Below, piece after piece: positions 40,338 through 48,304 of a stretch of DNA of 48,304 bases. The position numbers and the translations under genes were made by a program. Position 1 is the stretch's first letter. Each line of letters begins with the position of its first letter. The notes beneath the pieces are model-generated. The model did no database searches. It saw only the letters and a program-made list of their open reading frames with translations, and had not been told where the DNA came from. Source of the stretch: Verrucomicrobiota bacterium (lineage in GTDB: Bacteria > Verrucomicrobiota > Verrucomicrobiia > Limisphaerales > UBA8199); the NCBI GenBank assembly GCA_003176045.1, contig PSRM01000163.1, positions 1 to 48,304 of the forward strand. The letters are read 5' to 3'.

Positions 40338-41582
40338 TCATCTCACCACCTCAAAGGCAAAGCCTTTGAGGTATTCAGTCTCGGGAATCATGGGAATGAT
40401 CGGGTGGTCTGGGCTTTGCGCATAAGCGGCCACGCGCCGCAAAATGCGCCGTGTATCGAATGCGGCGGAGAGTACGGTATCCTGGAACAGGCCCGCGTCC
40501 ACGTGATGTGAGCAACAAAAGGTGGCCAAGGTGCCGCCCGGCTTGAGCAATTTGAGGGCGCGCAAATGGATTTCCTTGTAGCCGCGCAGGGCGTCGGGGA
40601 CGGCGGATCGAGTGCGGGTGAAGGACGGAGGATCGAGAATGATCATGTCCCACTGAGGCACGACTTTCTCGTGCGGCGGCACGCGGGTATGTGCCTTGAG
40701 CCAATCGAACACATTGACCGCCTCAAACGAGCATTTTTCTGCAAGCCCGTTGCGTTCGGCGTTTTGTTTCGCAGCGGCAATTGCGTCAGCGCTTTGGTCC
40801 AGCATGTGAACCCCGGCGACTCCGGCGCGCGCGGCATGCAGGCCGAACCCCCCAAGGAAGCAGAAACAATCCAGCACCTGTGCTCCGGGAGTGCGGACGA
40901 CCTCGTCCGCGCAACCCTGCGCTCGCGACAATAGTTCCGCCACAAGCCGATAGTTCACCTGTTGGTCCAGGTAAAAGCCGGTCTTCTGGCCTCCGATTAA
41001 ATCCACCTCGAATGAGATTCCACTGGTGCTAATCTGAACCGGTCCATCCAGGTTTCCGGCCAGCACGCCATTCGCATCGGGCAATCCTTCAAACTTGCGC
41101 GCTCCTGTCTCACTACGCTCGATGATTGCGCGAGGTGAGAAGATTGTTTGCAGCGCTTCCACGATCAGGGATTTGCTTCTCTCCATTCCAAGCGAGGAGA
41201 TCTGGAGCACAAGGATATCCTCGTATTTGTCCACAATAAGGCCGCTGAGAAAGTCACTCTCTGCGTTGACAACTCGAAAAGAACCAGGCGAGCCAGACAG
41301 ATACCTTTGCCGTACTGCCAGCGCGGCTCGGATGCGGGATTCGAAGAAGGTCCGGTCCACCTCGATTCTGTCTGGCGACAGAACGCGGACGGCAATCCTG
41401 GACTTCGAATTATAAAGCCCCGTCCCGAGGAATCGCTGCCGATGGTCTTTCACCTGAACCAGGTCGCCGTCGGCAGCAGGCTGGGTCAACCGGAGAACCG
41501 AGCCGCTGTAAATCCACGGGTGGCCGGCGATAATACGGTCGGCTTCGCCCGGTTTCAGAAGGATTGTCGGGAGAGATTGCAT
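40338..41582 (-). CDS. rlmI: RlmI-like class I SAM-dependent 23S rRNA cytosine methyltransferase
   Basis: A 414-residue protein. N-terminal PUA-like region (PGEADRIIAGHPWIYSGSV), an EEHD-like middle, and a Rossmann domain with VLDCFCFLGGFGLHAA (SAM motif I), HMLDQSADAI and IILDPPSFTRTRS (catalytic DPP). KPGGTLATFCCSHH matches m5C methyltransferase families. Compared with relatives the motif-I approach has a short extra segment (GCADEVVRTPGA) coded by a GCGGACGA-type repeat at about 40888-40927. Confidence 0.9.
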   Translation of the reverse strand: MQSLPTILLKPGEADRIIAGHPWIYSGSVLRLTQPAADGDLVQVKDHRQRFLGTGLYNSKSRIAVRVLSPDRIEVDRTFFESRIRAALAVRQRYLSGSPGSFRVVNAESDFLSGLIVDKYEDILVLQISSLGMERSKSLIVEALQTIFSPRAIIERSETGARKFEGLPDANGVLAGNLDGPVQISTSGISFEVDLIGGQKTGFYLDQQVNYRLVAELLSRAQGCADEVVRTPGAQVLDCFCFLGGFGLHAARAGVAGVHMLDQSADAIAAAKQNAERNGLAEKCSFEAVNVFDWLKAHTRVPPHEKVVPQWDMIILDPPSFTRTRSAVPDALRGYKEIHLRALKLLKPGGTLATFCCSHHVDAGLFQDTVLSAAFDTRRILRRVAAYAQSPDHPIIPMIPETEYLKGFAFEVVR

Positions 41583-42002
41583 TGGTAAACCTAGATGATT
41601 TTTTACGACGCGTTAGTCCCGTAGGGACGACAGACAATAGCCCAGCGTTTCAACGCTGGGTTTATGGCGCAGCGTGGAAATGGTCCCGCAGGGACGACAG
41701 AACAAAGACCGTTTCTGTCGTCCCTACGGGACTTATGCCCCTTGGCGGCTCGCTACCCAGCGTTGAAACGCTGGGCTATTGTCTGTCATCCCTACGGGAT
41801 TCAAAAGCTCAAACGTTGGCGACGTTGGAAATTATTGGCGAAACGGATCTCGCCGCGCCGAAACGGAGTTCGGCACTCCATAGGGCCGTGATTTACGTCT
41901 GACCATATTTTCCATTTACGATTTACGCTTCAATCTCCAAAATCATCCTTGCTGGTAAATCGTAAATCGTAAATTGCAAATAGCAAAAATCGTGTGGTGC
42001 TT
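41583..42002. other. Intergenic region with family F element and heptamers
   Basis: Family F copy (41615-41802), the GCGCCGAAACGGAGTTCGGC hairpin (41857-41876), and ATTTACG/ATCGTAA heptamer runs (41915-41985). No gene. Confidence 0.55.
41615..41802. repeat. Family F element, copy 2 (188 bp)
   Basis: Same order of sub-repeats as 24826-25013, including the CCCAGCGTTTCAACGCTGGG hairpin and GTCCCGTAGGGACGACAG arms. Confidence 0.9.
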
Positions 42003-43685
42003 ATGAATAAGCTCGCCGCCGTGGTAATCGCTTCCTCTCTTATGCTTAACGCCGCTCCAGCCAAAGACCAAAGTGTACCCGCCGACCTCCTCATCCTGAA
42101 CGGTTCGATTCACACGATGGACAAGGAGCATCCGACCGCCGAAGCACTGGCTGTGATAGGGAATAGGATCGCTGCTGTAGGTTCATCCAAGGAGTTGAGG
42201 GAACTGCGAGGCCCGAAAACGCGGGTGATTGATGCGGGTGGAAAATTGGTTTTGCCGGGGTTCAATGATGCGCATGTCCATTTCCTGATGGGTGGCTTTT
42301 CTCTGGCCAATGTGGACCTGCGCGATGCGCAATCACCGGAGGAAATGGCGCGGAGGCTGGGTGAGTACGCGAAGAAGCTTCCAAAGGGCCGTTGGATTCT
42401 GGGCGGGGACTGGGACCACGAGAAATGGCCCGGCGCTCCTTTGCCCACGAAAGAAATGATTGATGCCGCTACACCTGACCACCCGGTTTGGGTCAACCGC
42501 CTGGATGGCCACATGGCATTGGCCAACACCTTGGCCCTCAAGCTGGCAGGAGTGACGCGTGAGACGAAAGACCCTCCGGGCGGAGTCATTGTCCGCGACG
42601 CAAAGACGGGCGAACCGACGGGTGTACTCAAAGATGGCGCGGAATCGCTCGTCGAGCGCGCGATTCCAGACAAAACTTTCGACGAAAAGCATATCGCGGC
42701 GTGTGCCGGGACGGACTTTGCCGCGCGCATGGGAGTTACCAGCGTGACCGACATGTCCGCTGACGGCGACGTGGGGCTTTATCAATACATGGCGGATCAC
42801 GGGGAACTCAAAACACGAATTTATGCCATCCGCTCCATTGTTTCATGGGAAGCTTTCGGCAGGATAGGGATTCGCGGAGCGTTTGGCAGCGATCTGCTGC
42901 GCATTGGCGGTCTCAAAGGCTTTTCAGACGGGAGCCTTGGCTCGACAACGGCGCTGTTTTTCGAGCCTTACGCCGACTCGCCTCAGACCAGGGGTTTGCT
43001 ATTCGATCAGATGCTGCCCGAAGGCATCATGCTCACGCGTGTTGAAGGCGCGGACAAGGCTGGCTTGCAAGTCATGATTCACGCCATCGGCGATGAGGCC
43101 AATTTCCGCATCTTGGAAATCTACCGTGAGACCGCTGAGAAGAATGGTCCACGCGACCGGCGCTTTCGTATCGAGCACGCCCAGCACTTGCGTTCGAGCG
43201 AGATTCCGCGCTTTGGGCAGCAAAAGGTCGTTGCCTCCATGCAACCTTACCATTGCGCCGACGATGGCCGCTGGTGCGATAAACGCATCGAGCCGGAACG
43301 GAGCAAAGGCACCTACGCCTTCCGATCGCTGCTCGACTCCGGCGCAGTGCTCGCGTTCGGCTCTGATTGGACCGTTGCGCCGCTCAATCCCTTGGAAGGG
43401 CTGAAAGCGGCCGTCACCAGGCAGACGCTGGATGGGAAACACCCTGGTGGTTGGCACCCTGAACAAAAGATTACGTTGGATGAAGCAATCCACGCCTTCA
43501 CGGTCGGCTCAGCGTACGCCGAGTTCGCGGAGAAAGTGAAAGGAACACTCACACCGGGCAAGTTGGCGGACCTGGTAATGATTGACCGCGATCTTTACAA
43601 AATCGCGCCGGCGGAGATAGATAAGGCGAAGGTGGTGATGACGGTGATGGATGGGAGGATTGTATATGAAACTGGAAACCCTTGA
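42003..43685 (+). CDS. Secreted YtcJ-like amidohydrolase
   Basis: 560 residues from ATG 42003; GTG starts nine bases upstream are possible. A short signal ([19 protein letters not shown]) precedes [14 protein letters not shown], the start of the amidohydrolase-3 fold. Metal-binding motifs: FNDAHVHF (HxH), [15 protein letters not shown] and [27 protein letters not shown] closes the beta-sandwich. The family includes metal-dependent amidases of uncertain substrate. Confidence 0.9.
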   Translation: MNKLAAVVIASSLMLNAAPAKDQSVPADLLILNGSIHTMDKEHPTAEALAVIGNRIAAVGSSKELRELRGPKTRVIDAGGKLVLPGFNDAHVHFLMGGFSLANVDLRDAQSPEEMARRLGEYAKKLPKGRWILGGDWDHEKWPGAPLPTKEMIDAATPDHPVWVNRLDGHMALANTLALKLAGVTRETKDPPGGVIVRDAKTGEPTGVLKDGAESLVERAIPDKTFDEKHIAACAGTDFAARMGVTSVTDMSADGDVGLYQYMADHGELKTRIYAIRSIVSWEAFGRIGIRGAFGSDLLRIGGLKGFSDGSLGSTTALFFEPYADSPQTRGLLFDQMLPEGIMLTRVEGADKAGLQVMIHAIGDEANFRILEIYRETAEKNGPRDRRFRIEHAQHLRSSEIPRFGQQKVVASMQPYHCADDGRWCDKRIEPERSKGTYAFRSLLDSGAVLAFGSDWTVAPLNPLEGLKAAVTRQTLDGKHPGGWHPEQKITLDEAIHAFTVGSAYAEFAEKVKGTLTPGKLADLVMIDRDLYKIAPAEIDKAKVVMTVMDGRIVYETGNP

Positions 43686-43736
43686 GCGGTTTGCTTGAGA
43701 ACATGCAATTGCTGCGGACGCGAAAACACGACCCCT

Positions 43737-44300
43737 CTACTGAAACAGCTCGCGCAAGGGAATCCGAATTTCCGCAATGCTGCCACATTGCAGAGTGTCT
43801 TCCAGGCCGACGGTAGTGAGTTCTTGATAACGACCGCCGAGCGGACGACGATAAACCTCAATCGTTTGTTCGTTGCCCAAGGCAATCCAGTACTCCTTCA
43901 CTCCCGCTTCGGCGTAAAGCGCAGCGTCCTCGCGATCCAGCAAGGCGCTTGAAACCGCTACCTCAATTACGAGCTCGGCGGTTCTCGGGTGAACGGCAGT
44001 GAAATCCGCTTCCGTGCCCCGTACTACGGAGATGTCCGGCTCGGGTTCGGAATCAGAGAGGGTTAACGGATCGTACTGAAATACCATCAAGCAAGGTGGC
44101 AAAACAGCCGAGATGAGATCATAAAGCCGCTTGGTGATGAGACAGTGGAAAGGCGATTTAATTGGTTTTTCGAGGATGATCCCGCGGATCAACTCAGTGC
44201 GCCGGCCATTTTTGTTGAACTCGTCCATACGATGGTATTCCTCCAATGTGAGCGGCGAGACTCTTCGGCGGACTTCTGGGATCTCGAGAATGGCTGACAT
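43737..44300 (-). CDS. Uma2-family (DUF820) PD-(D/E)xK nuclease-like protein
   Basis: 187 residues from ATG 44300. LTLEEYHRMDE, ELIRGIILEKP, EPEPDISVVRGTE (motif II Asp), LVIEVAVSS (E-x-V/A motif) and YAEAGVKEYWIAL are typical of Uma2. Such proteins are common in Cyanobacteria and Planctomycetes/Verrucomicrobia; the biological role is unknown. Confidence 0.9.
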   Translation of the reverse strand: MSAILEIPEVRRRVSPLTLEEYHRMDEFNKNGRRTELIRGIILEKPIKSPFHCLITKRLYDLISAVLPPCLMVFQYDPLTLSDSEPEPDISVVRGTEADFTAVHPRTAELVIEVAVSSALLDREDAALYAEAGVKEYWIALGNEQTIEVYRRPLGGRYQELTTVGLEDTLQCGSIAEIRIPLRELFQ

Positions 44301-44397
44301 GTACAAACGAATATTACCGTTGGATCGAGACCTGTCGAGCCGGGATATCTTGGGGAATTGACAGGCCCATTCCGCGTGGTGTTACCTGAGGGCAGCA

Positions 44398-44664
44398 ATG
44401 AAAGACCTCACCAGCCCGAATTGGATAAAGTTCAAAGGTTTTCTCTTTCTACTTATTGGAATTTGTTGCTCGGTGCTTCTGATTCTGGACAATGCTTCGT
44501 TGCGAACGGTGGTCCTTCTTGCTCTGGCGATTTGGTGTTTTTGCAGGTTTTATTATTTTGCGTTCTATGTGATCGAGCACTACGTGGATCCGGCGTACCG
44601 CTTCTCCGGACTCTGGTCTTTCGTCCGGTATTTGTTATCCAAACTCCGGGAAAAGGAACGGTAA
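44398..44664 (+). CDS. Small membrane protein of unknown function
   Basis: An 88-residue protein with two transmembrane helices (GFLFLLIGICCSVLLIL and VVLLALAIWCFCRFYYFAFYVIEHYV) and a basic C-terminus. GAGGGCAGC precedes ATG 44398 as a plausible ribosome-binding site. It ends 9 bp before the next start, so the two form an operon. A longer start for the next gene at 44358 would overlap this one completely and is rejected. Confidence 0.65.
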   Translation: MKDLTSPNWIKFKGFLFLLIGICCSVLLILDNASLRTVVLLALAIWCFCRFYYFAFYVIEHYVDPAYRFSGLWSFVRYLLSKLREKER

Positions 44665-44672
44665 CGCGGGGT

Positions 44673-46637
44673 ATGACTGCTTTAACGCAAAGGCGCAAAG
44701 GCGCAAGGAGCAACTTCCCGTTCGGGCTTCACAGTCTGGTTCCAGCTTTGCTCGTGCATATAAGTCTGCCGTGTTCCGCAGCGCTCCCGCAGCCGCTCTC
44801 TTCCCATCCGGGAAATATTTTCCTGGCGGGCGAAGAGGTGGTTATCTCGCTTCAAGGCAGCCCGGGCGAAGATTGGGAAGCGAAGGATTACGAGCGGCAG
44901 ATTGTTGCCAGAGGCAAGCTCCAGGAGGGTCGGGCAAATATCGGGCGGTTGCCGGTCGGTTATTATGAAGTTTGGTTCGGTAGCGCCACCTCATCCAACC
45001 ATGTTTCGGCCGGTGTCCTGGAACCATTGCACGCCCTGTCGCCTGCAAGTTCGCCGATAGGGATTGATGTGGCGATGGGCTGGTTTTTTCCGAAGGAGAA
45101 GATGGCCGCGGTGGCTAACCTCTGCCGACTGGCGGGGTTTAGTCATGTGCGAGATCGGATGACCTGGGGGGAACTCGAGCCAGAACGAGGGAAATTAGCC
45201 ACAACCAATCGGTATGATTGGGCAGCGGACGCGCAAGCCGGGGCGGGTCTGCAAGTATTGCAGGTCAGCCATGCATCGCCGGGTTGGGCGAATCCGAATC
45301 CAAAGCGGTTTCCACTCGATCTGCGGGATACCTACAATTTTCATAAGGCGATTGCGCAACGCTGGCGTGGGAAGGTAGTGGGCTTTGAGCCTTGGAACGA
45401 GGCGGATGGCGAGACCTTCGGCGGCCACACAGGCAGCGAAATGGCCTCACTGCAAAAAACTGCTTACCTGGGCCTGAAGGCGGGCAACCCGGACGTGATC
45501 GCCTGCTTAAACGTGCTTGCTTTTCATCGCCTCGCCACTTTGCAGGACCTGAATGAAAACCAGGCCTGGCCTTACTTCGATACTTTTAACCTGCACCACT
45601 ACGAGAGTTTTGAGCGCCTTTCAAAGGCTTACGCCGATTTCCGCTCTGTGTCGGCCGGAAAGCCGCTCTGGGTAACTGAATGTAGTGTGCCGGTGAAATG
45701 GCAGGGCGATGAGCGGTTGAAAGAGCCGACGGACGAGGACCTGCGGATTCAAAGCGAGCGAGTACCGAAGATCTACGCGCATGCCATTTATGAAGGGGCC
45801 CAGAAGGTCTTTTATTTCATGTTGCCGAATTACTCGGAGGGTCAGACTCAGTTTGGGATACTGCACGATGACCTCACGCCACGGCCAGTGTATCTCGCGG
45901 CGGCGGCCGCTGGTCGCTTGCTTGCGGACGCCAGGCCGTTGGGCTCGCTGATCACCAACACAAACGCTGCGGAGGCAGCGGGCGAGCGCCAGCCGATCCA
46001 TGCGTTCGTTTTCGATGCGAAACCGGACGGGAAGCGGGCGCGGGTCGTGGTGGCGTGGGCCGACCAAAAGGAAACTCTCGGATTACCACAGCGTCCGGTT
46101 GCAATCTATGACCACCTGGGGAGGCCGATAGGCCCCTCGGACTCCGGCCCGACCGAGGTTGCAATCGGCCCCGCACCAATCTACGTGATTTTCTCACAAG
46201 CAACTCGATTACCGTTGAATCCGCCACCGGCTCTGGCGGCGCCTTTGCCCGGCGAACCGTCCCCTCTGGTGCTTCAAACGGTTGTGCCGGAGCAGGAAAT
46301 TGATTGCAAACGTTCGCTCTACAAATTGTCCCCCGCAACGATCAGAAGCATTCCGATCTTTCTCTACAACTTCGGGCATCGCAAAGTCCAAGGCACGCTG
46401 AGGGCGGCCATCGCTCCGGCCTCAGTCAATGGCGGGCCGGTGCGAACCTGCAGACTCGATTCACCTGCCGGGATCGAAATTTCGCCGGGACAGCGCCTGG
46501 AGATTCCTTTAAAACTGAGTTGTGCTACCAATGTTGCTGGGATTTCAACCATCCGAATCACGGGCGATTTCGGAGTGAGCGGCAAACCGATCCTTTCGCT
46601 GCGATTCGCTCGGGAGGAAAGCAAGAATAACAATTAG
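44673..46637 (+). CDS. Secreted glycoside hydrolase, clan GH-A (GH39/GH5-like)
   Basis: 654 residues from ATG 44673. The N-terminus LTQRRKGAR is encoded by a GCAAAGGC-type repeat and flows into a signal peptide (FGLHSLVPALLVHISLPCSAA). A TIM-barrel glycosidase is supported by MTWGELEPERG, VVGFEPWNEADGETFGG (acid/base Glu) and KPLWVTECSVP (nucleophile Glu), which are separated by about 100 residues as in GH39/GH5 enzymes. The C-terminal about 130 residues are beta-rich (NFGHRKVQGTLRAAIAP). Substrate unknown. It follows the small membrane protein closely. Confidence 0.82.
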   Translation: MTALTQRRKGARSNFPFGLHSLVPALLVHISLPCSAALPQPLSSHPGNIFLAGEEVVISLQGSPGEDWEAKDYERQIVARGKLQEGRANIGRLPVGYYEVWFGSATSSNHVSAGVLEPLHALSPASSPIGIDVAMGWFFPKEKMAAVANLCRLAGFSHVRDRMTWGELEPERGKLATTNRYDWAADAQAGAGLQVLQVSHASPGWANPNPKRFPLDLRDTYNFHKAIAQRWRGKVVGFEPWNEADGETFGGHTGSEMASLQKTAYLGLKAGNPDVIACLNVLAFHRLATLQDLNENQAWPYFDTFNLHHYESFERLSKAYADFRSVSAGKPLWVTECSVPVKWQGDERLKEPTDEDLRIQSERVPKIYAHAIYEGAQKVFYFMLPNYSEGQTQFGILHDDLTPRPVYLAAAAAGRLLADARPLGSLITNTNAAEAAGERQPIHAFVFDAKPDGKRARVVVAWADQKETLGLPQRPVAIYDHLGRPIGPSDSGPTEVAIGPAPIYVIFSQATRLPLNPPPALAAPLPGEPSPLVLQTVVPEQEIDCKRSLYKLSPATIRSIPIFLYNFGHRKVQGTLRAAIAPASVNGGPVRTCRLDSPAGIEISPGQRLEIPLKLSCATNVAGISTIRITGDFGVSGKPILSLRFAREESKNNN

Positions 46638-46674
46638 CATTGACATTACCGTTCCGGTGGCTCATCCTTGCGCC

Positions 46675-48204
46675 ATGGCGAGCGCGACAAAATCAAGCTG
46701 CCGGTTGAGGCGCATGATGGTAACGACGTTAGGCCTTGGGTTGACGGTAGCGTCTTTCGCTTACGTGCAGGCCCAACCAGTTTTCGGGACTCAAACACGA
46801 ATAGGCTATCCAGCGGGAGACGATTGGGAGCCAGCACTGGCGGCTGACCGATACGGTCACCTGTATGTAGTGTATTACCACACGGATGTGAAAGGTCAGG
46901 CCGGTTGCACGGGTTGCAGCCTTCACCTTCTGATTCAGCGGTCCAGCGACGGCGGTGTCACGTGGTCCGACCCGGTGCCCATTGCGCCCGGGCCAGTGAA
47001 CGGCGGTCAGTTCGATCCCTGGTTGGTGGTGGACCCAAGCGATGGCCGCACACTCTGGTTCTCTTTCATGCAGGGCTTTCCCCAGAGCCAGATTGAACTG
47101 GTGAAATCGACGGACTTTGGCGTTACCTGGTCAGCCCCCACGGTGGTATCGGGCTCACTAAACAAGCTCGACAAAGACGTCCTGGCTGTCGGAGGCGGGA
47201 CGCTGGCGGCTTTCTTCGATGACTATTACACGCTTTATGCCTCCCTTTCGACCGATGGCGGACTGAACTGGACGCTGCACTCGCTTTTTACCTTCCACAA
47301 CGCGCCCAAGCAGTTGCTCTGTTCGGGTGCCGGGATCGACTCGCTCGGGAAACTATTCTCGGCATGGGATGTGTATGACAGCACGAGCGCTACGCCCTGC
47401 AAGTTATGGCTCGAAAAATCCAGTGATGGCGGCCAGACTTGGATCGAGCAGGATATAGATGTCGGAGGCGACCCCTACCCATGCAGTCAATGCGGCGCGG
47501 GCGCCTACCTGGCGCCGCAAATCACCCTGCGGATTGGCAGCGACGATACAATTTATCTGCTCTGGAACACGACTACCAACCTTGCCAGCGGCGCACCGGA
47601 GCGCATCTTCTTTTCCAAATCAACCGACCACGGCCAGACGTTCAGTCCGCGGCAGGACGTATCGAGCGCGCCGGCGGGCACCGAGCACTGTTTCCCCTGC
47701 CTGGCTGTCGGCGCGGGGAGCGGGGACGTGCGCATCGCTTGGATGGACAACCGTACCGGCGTCTGGAACGGTTTCTATCGCGCCAGCACAAACGGGGGTG
47801 CCACATTTTCGGGTGAGACGCGCCTTTCAGGTTATGTGCCGGGCTACTCCTATCTGACCAACCAAGGTTTCCAGTTCCCCTATGGCGATTACTTCCAGCT
47901 TGCAGTGGATCGTTGTGGCGGAACCCACGCGGCCTTTGGCGAGACTTCCGCTTATAGTTCACCAGGCAATATTTGGATCGCCAACGAACAACCGACCTGG
48001 CACCTCGCCGTCAGCTATCAGGCCGGCGGGGCGAAACTAACCTGGCCGGCAAGTTTCGCCAGCGCCGGGCTCCAGTTCGCCACCAGTCCGACCGGCCCGT
48101 GGGGTGCGTACCCGACGAGACCATCTCTAACCAATAACCAATGGACGGTTGTCGAGCCACTGACTTCGAACCCCGCGCGGTTCTTTCGGCTGCGCTGCCC
48201 TTGA
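46675..48204 (+). CDS. Exported BNR/sialidase-like beta-propeller protein
   Basis: 509 residues from ATG 46675; GTG 46657 or ATG 46714 (preceded by GAGG) are alternatives. Signal peptide: VTTLGLGLTVASFAYVQAQ. Six Asp-box motifs lie through the chain: SSDGGVTW, STDFGVTW, STDGGLNW, SSDGGQTW, STDHGQTF, STNGGATF. No clear sialidase Arg triad is seen, so catalysis is not assumed. The C-terminus (LTSNPARFFRLRCP) has the recurring FYR-type tail. Cys-rich pairs such as CTGC and CSQC are unusual for a periplasmic propeller. Confidence 0.85.
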   Translation: MASATKSSCRLRRMMVTTLGLGLTVASFAYVQAQPVFGTQTRIGYPAGDDWEPALAADRYGHLYVVYYHTDVKGQAGCTGCSLHLLIQRSSDGGVTWSDPVPIAPGPVNGGQFDPWLVVDPSDGRTLWFSFMQGFPQSQIELVKSTDFGVTWSAPTVVSGSLNKLDKDVLAVGGGTLAAFFDDYYTLYASLSTDGGLNWTLHSLFTFHNAPKQLLCSGAGIDSLGKLFSAWDVYDSTSATPCKLWLEKSSDGGQTWIEQDIDVGGDPYPCSQCGAGAYLAPQITLRIGSDDTIYLLWNTTTNLASGAPERIFFSKSTDHGQTFSPRQDVSSAPAGTEHCFPCLAVGAGSGDVRIAWMDNRTGVWNGFYRASTNGGATFSGETRLSGYVPGYSYLTNQGFQFPYGDYFQLAVDRCGGTHAAFGETSAYSSPGNIWIANEQPTWHLAVSYQAGGAKLTWPASFASAGLQFATSPTGPWGAYPTRPSLTNNQWTVVEPLTSNPARFFRLRCP

Positions 48205-48304
48205 GGAGATGTGAAAAATCCCCAAACCTCGTAGCAGCCGAGGTAACGAGGCTCTGAAATCCTTGTGCACGAGCAGGTTGCAAAAAAATTAGAGCCTCGT
48301 TGAA
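48205..48304. repeat. Terminal region with inverted repeat
   Basis: AACGAGGCTCT (48245-48255) is inverted at AGAGCCTCGTT (48291-48301). The upstream GTAGCAGCCGAGGTAACGAG recurs in part at about 38740 and 15522, so this is another repeat family. It runs off the window. Confidence 0.65.

Noticed and set aside
44358..44672. N-terminal extension of the clan GH-A hydrolase
   Set aside because: It overlaps the small membrane protein gene and lacks a signal peptide at its start; ATG 44673 gives one.

Overview
The window looks like chromosomal DNA of a soil or sediment Verrucomicrobiota bacterium, probably close to Limisphaerales/Pedosphaera. This is inferred from the gene mix: a WD40-fused Ser/Thr kinase, a 1067-residue autotransporter-associated beta-strand-repeat protein, secreted proteins ending in a shared FYR-type tail, many carbohydrate-active secreted enzymes, a small lysine/alanine-rich protein starting MSKQYNKGEKRKR, and intergenic regions packed with short repeats. 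No rRNA, tRNA, CRISPR array, transposase or phage gene was recognised.

Layout. 1-2.8 kb: WD40 kinase running off the left edge and a BrnT/CopG-like toxin-antitoxin remnant. 2.8-5.8 kb: mutM, a small basic protein, a lipoprotein and an M14-like peptidase/deacylase. 6.0-11.4 kb: a six-hairpin glycosidase, a ROK-like sugar kinase and a PIG-L deacetylase, plausibly sugar and amino-sugar catabolism. 11.5-14.4 kb: guanine deaminase, a tacA-tacT toxin-antitoxin pair, nadA and a DUF486 membrane protein. 14.8-19.9 kb: KdpE-like regulator, glnK, amtB and a short KdpD-like sensor kinase, all on the plus strand; no kdpFABC is present, so this two-component pair brackets an ammonium uptake locus. 20.1-23.3 kb: giant beta-strand-repeat/PA14 exported protein. 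23.8-27.6 kb: ribose-type ABC sugar transporter (binding protein, ATPase, permease). 28.2-31.7 kb: a coiled-coil membrane protein, a sigma-54 response regulator and a tiny zinc-ribbon protein. 32.4-38.7 kb: secreted Calx-beta/Ig-like protein, HtrA protease, acetyl-xylan-esterase-like hydrolase, Rrf2 regulator and PfkB sugar kinase. 38.9-41.6 kb: hicB with a nonsense-broken hicA, signal peptidase I and RlmI-like methyltransferase. 42.0-48.2 kb: amidohydrolase, Uma2 nuclease-like protein, small membrane protein, clan-A-type glycoside hydrolase and a BNR/sialidase-like protein.

The most unusual feature is repeat biology. At least nine families of short palindromic elements (about 70-190 bp) sit between genes, and several sit in frame inside conserved genes (kinase, glycosidase, ABC ATPase, PfkB kinase, methyltransferase), where their translation adds low-complexity peptides at loops or linkers. 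This resembles Rickettsia palindromic elements in logic. A second layer is runs of degenerate 7-bp tandem repeats in most intergenic gaps; in two genes these runs appear to encode the signal-peptide region itself. These two systems are the best candidates for something undescribed.
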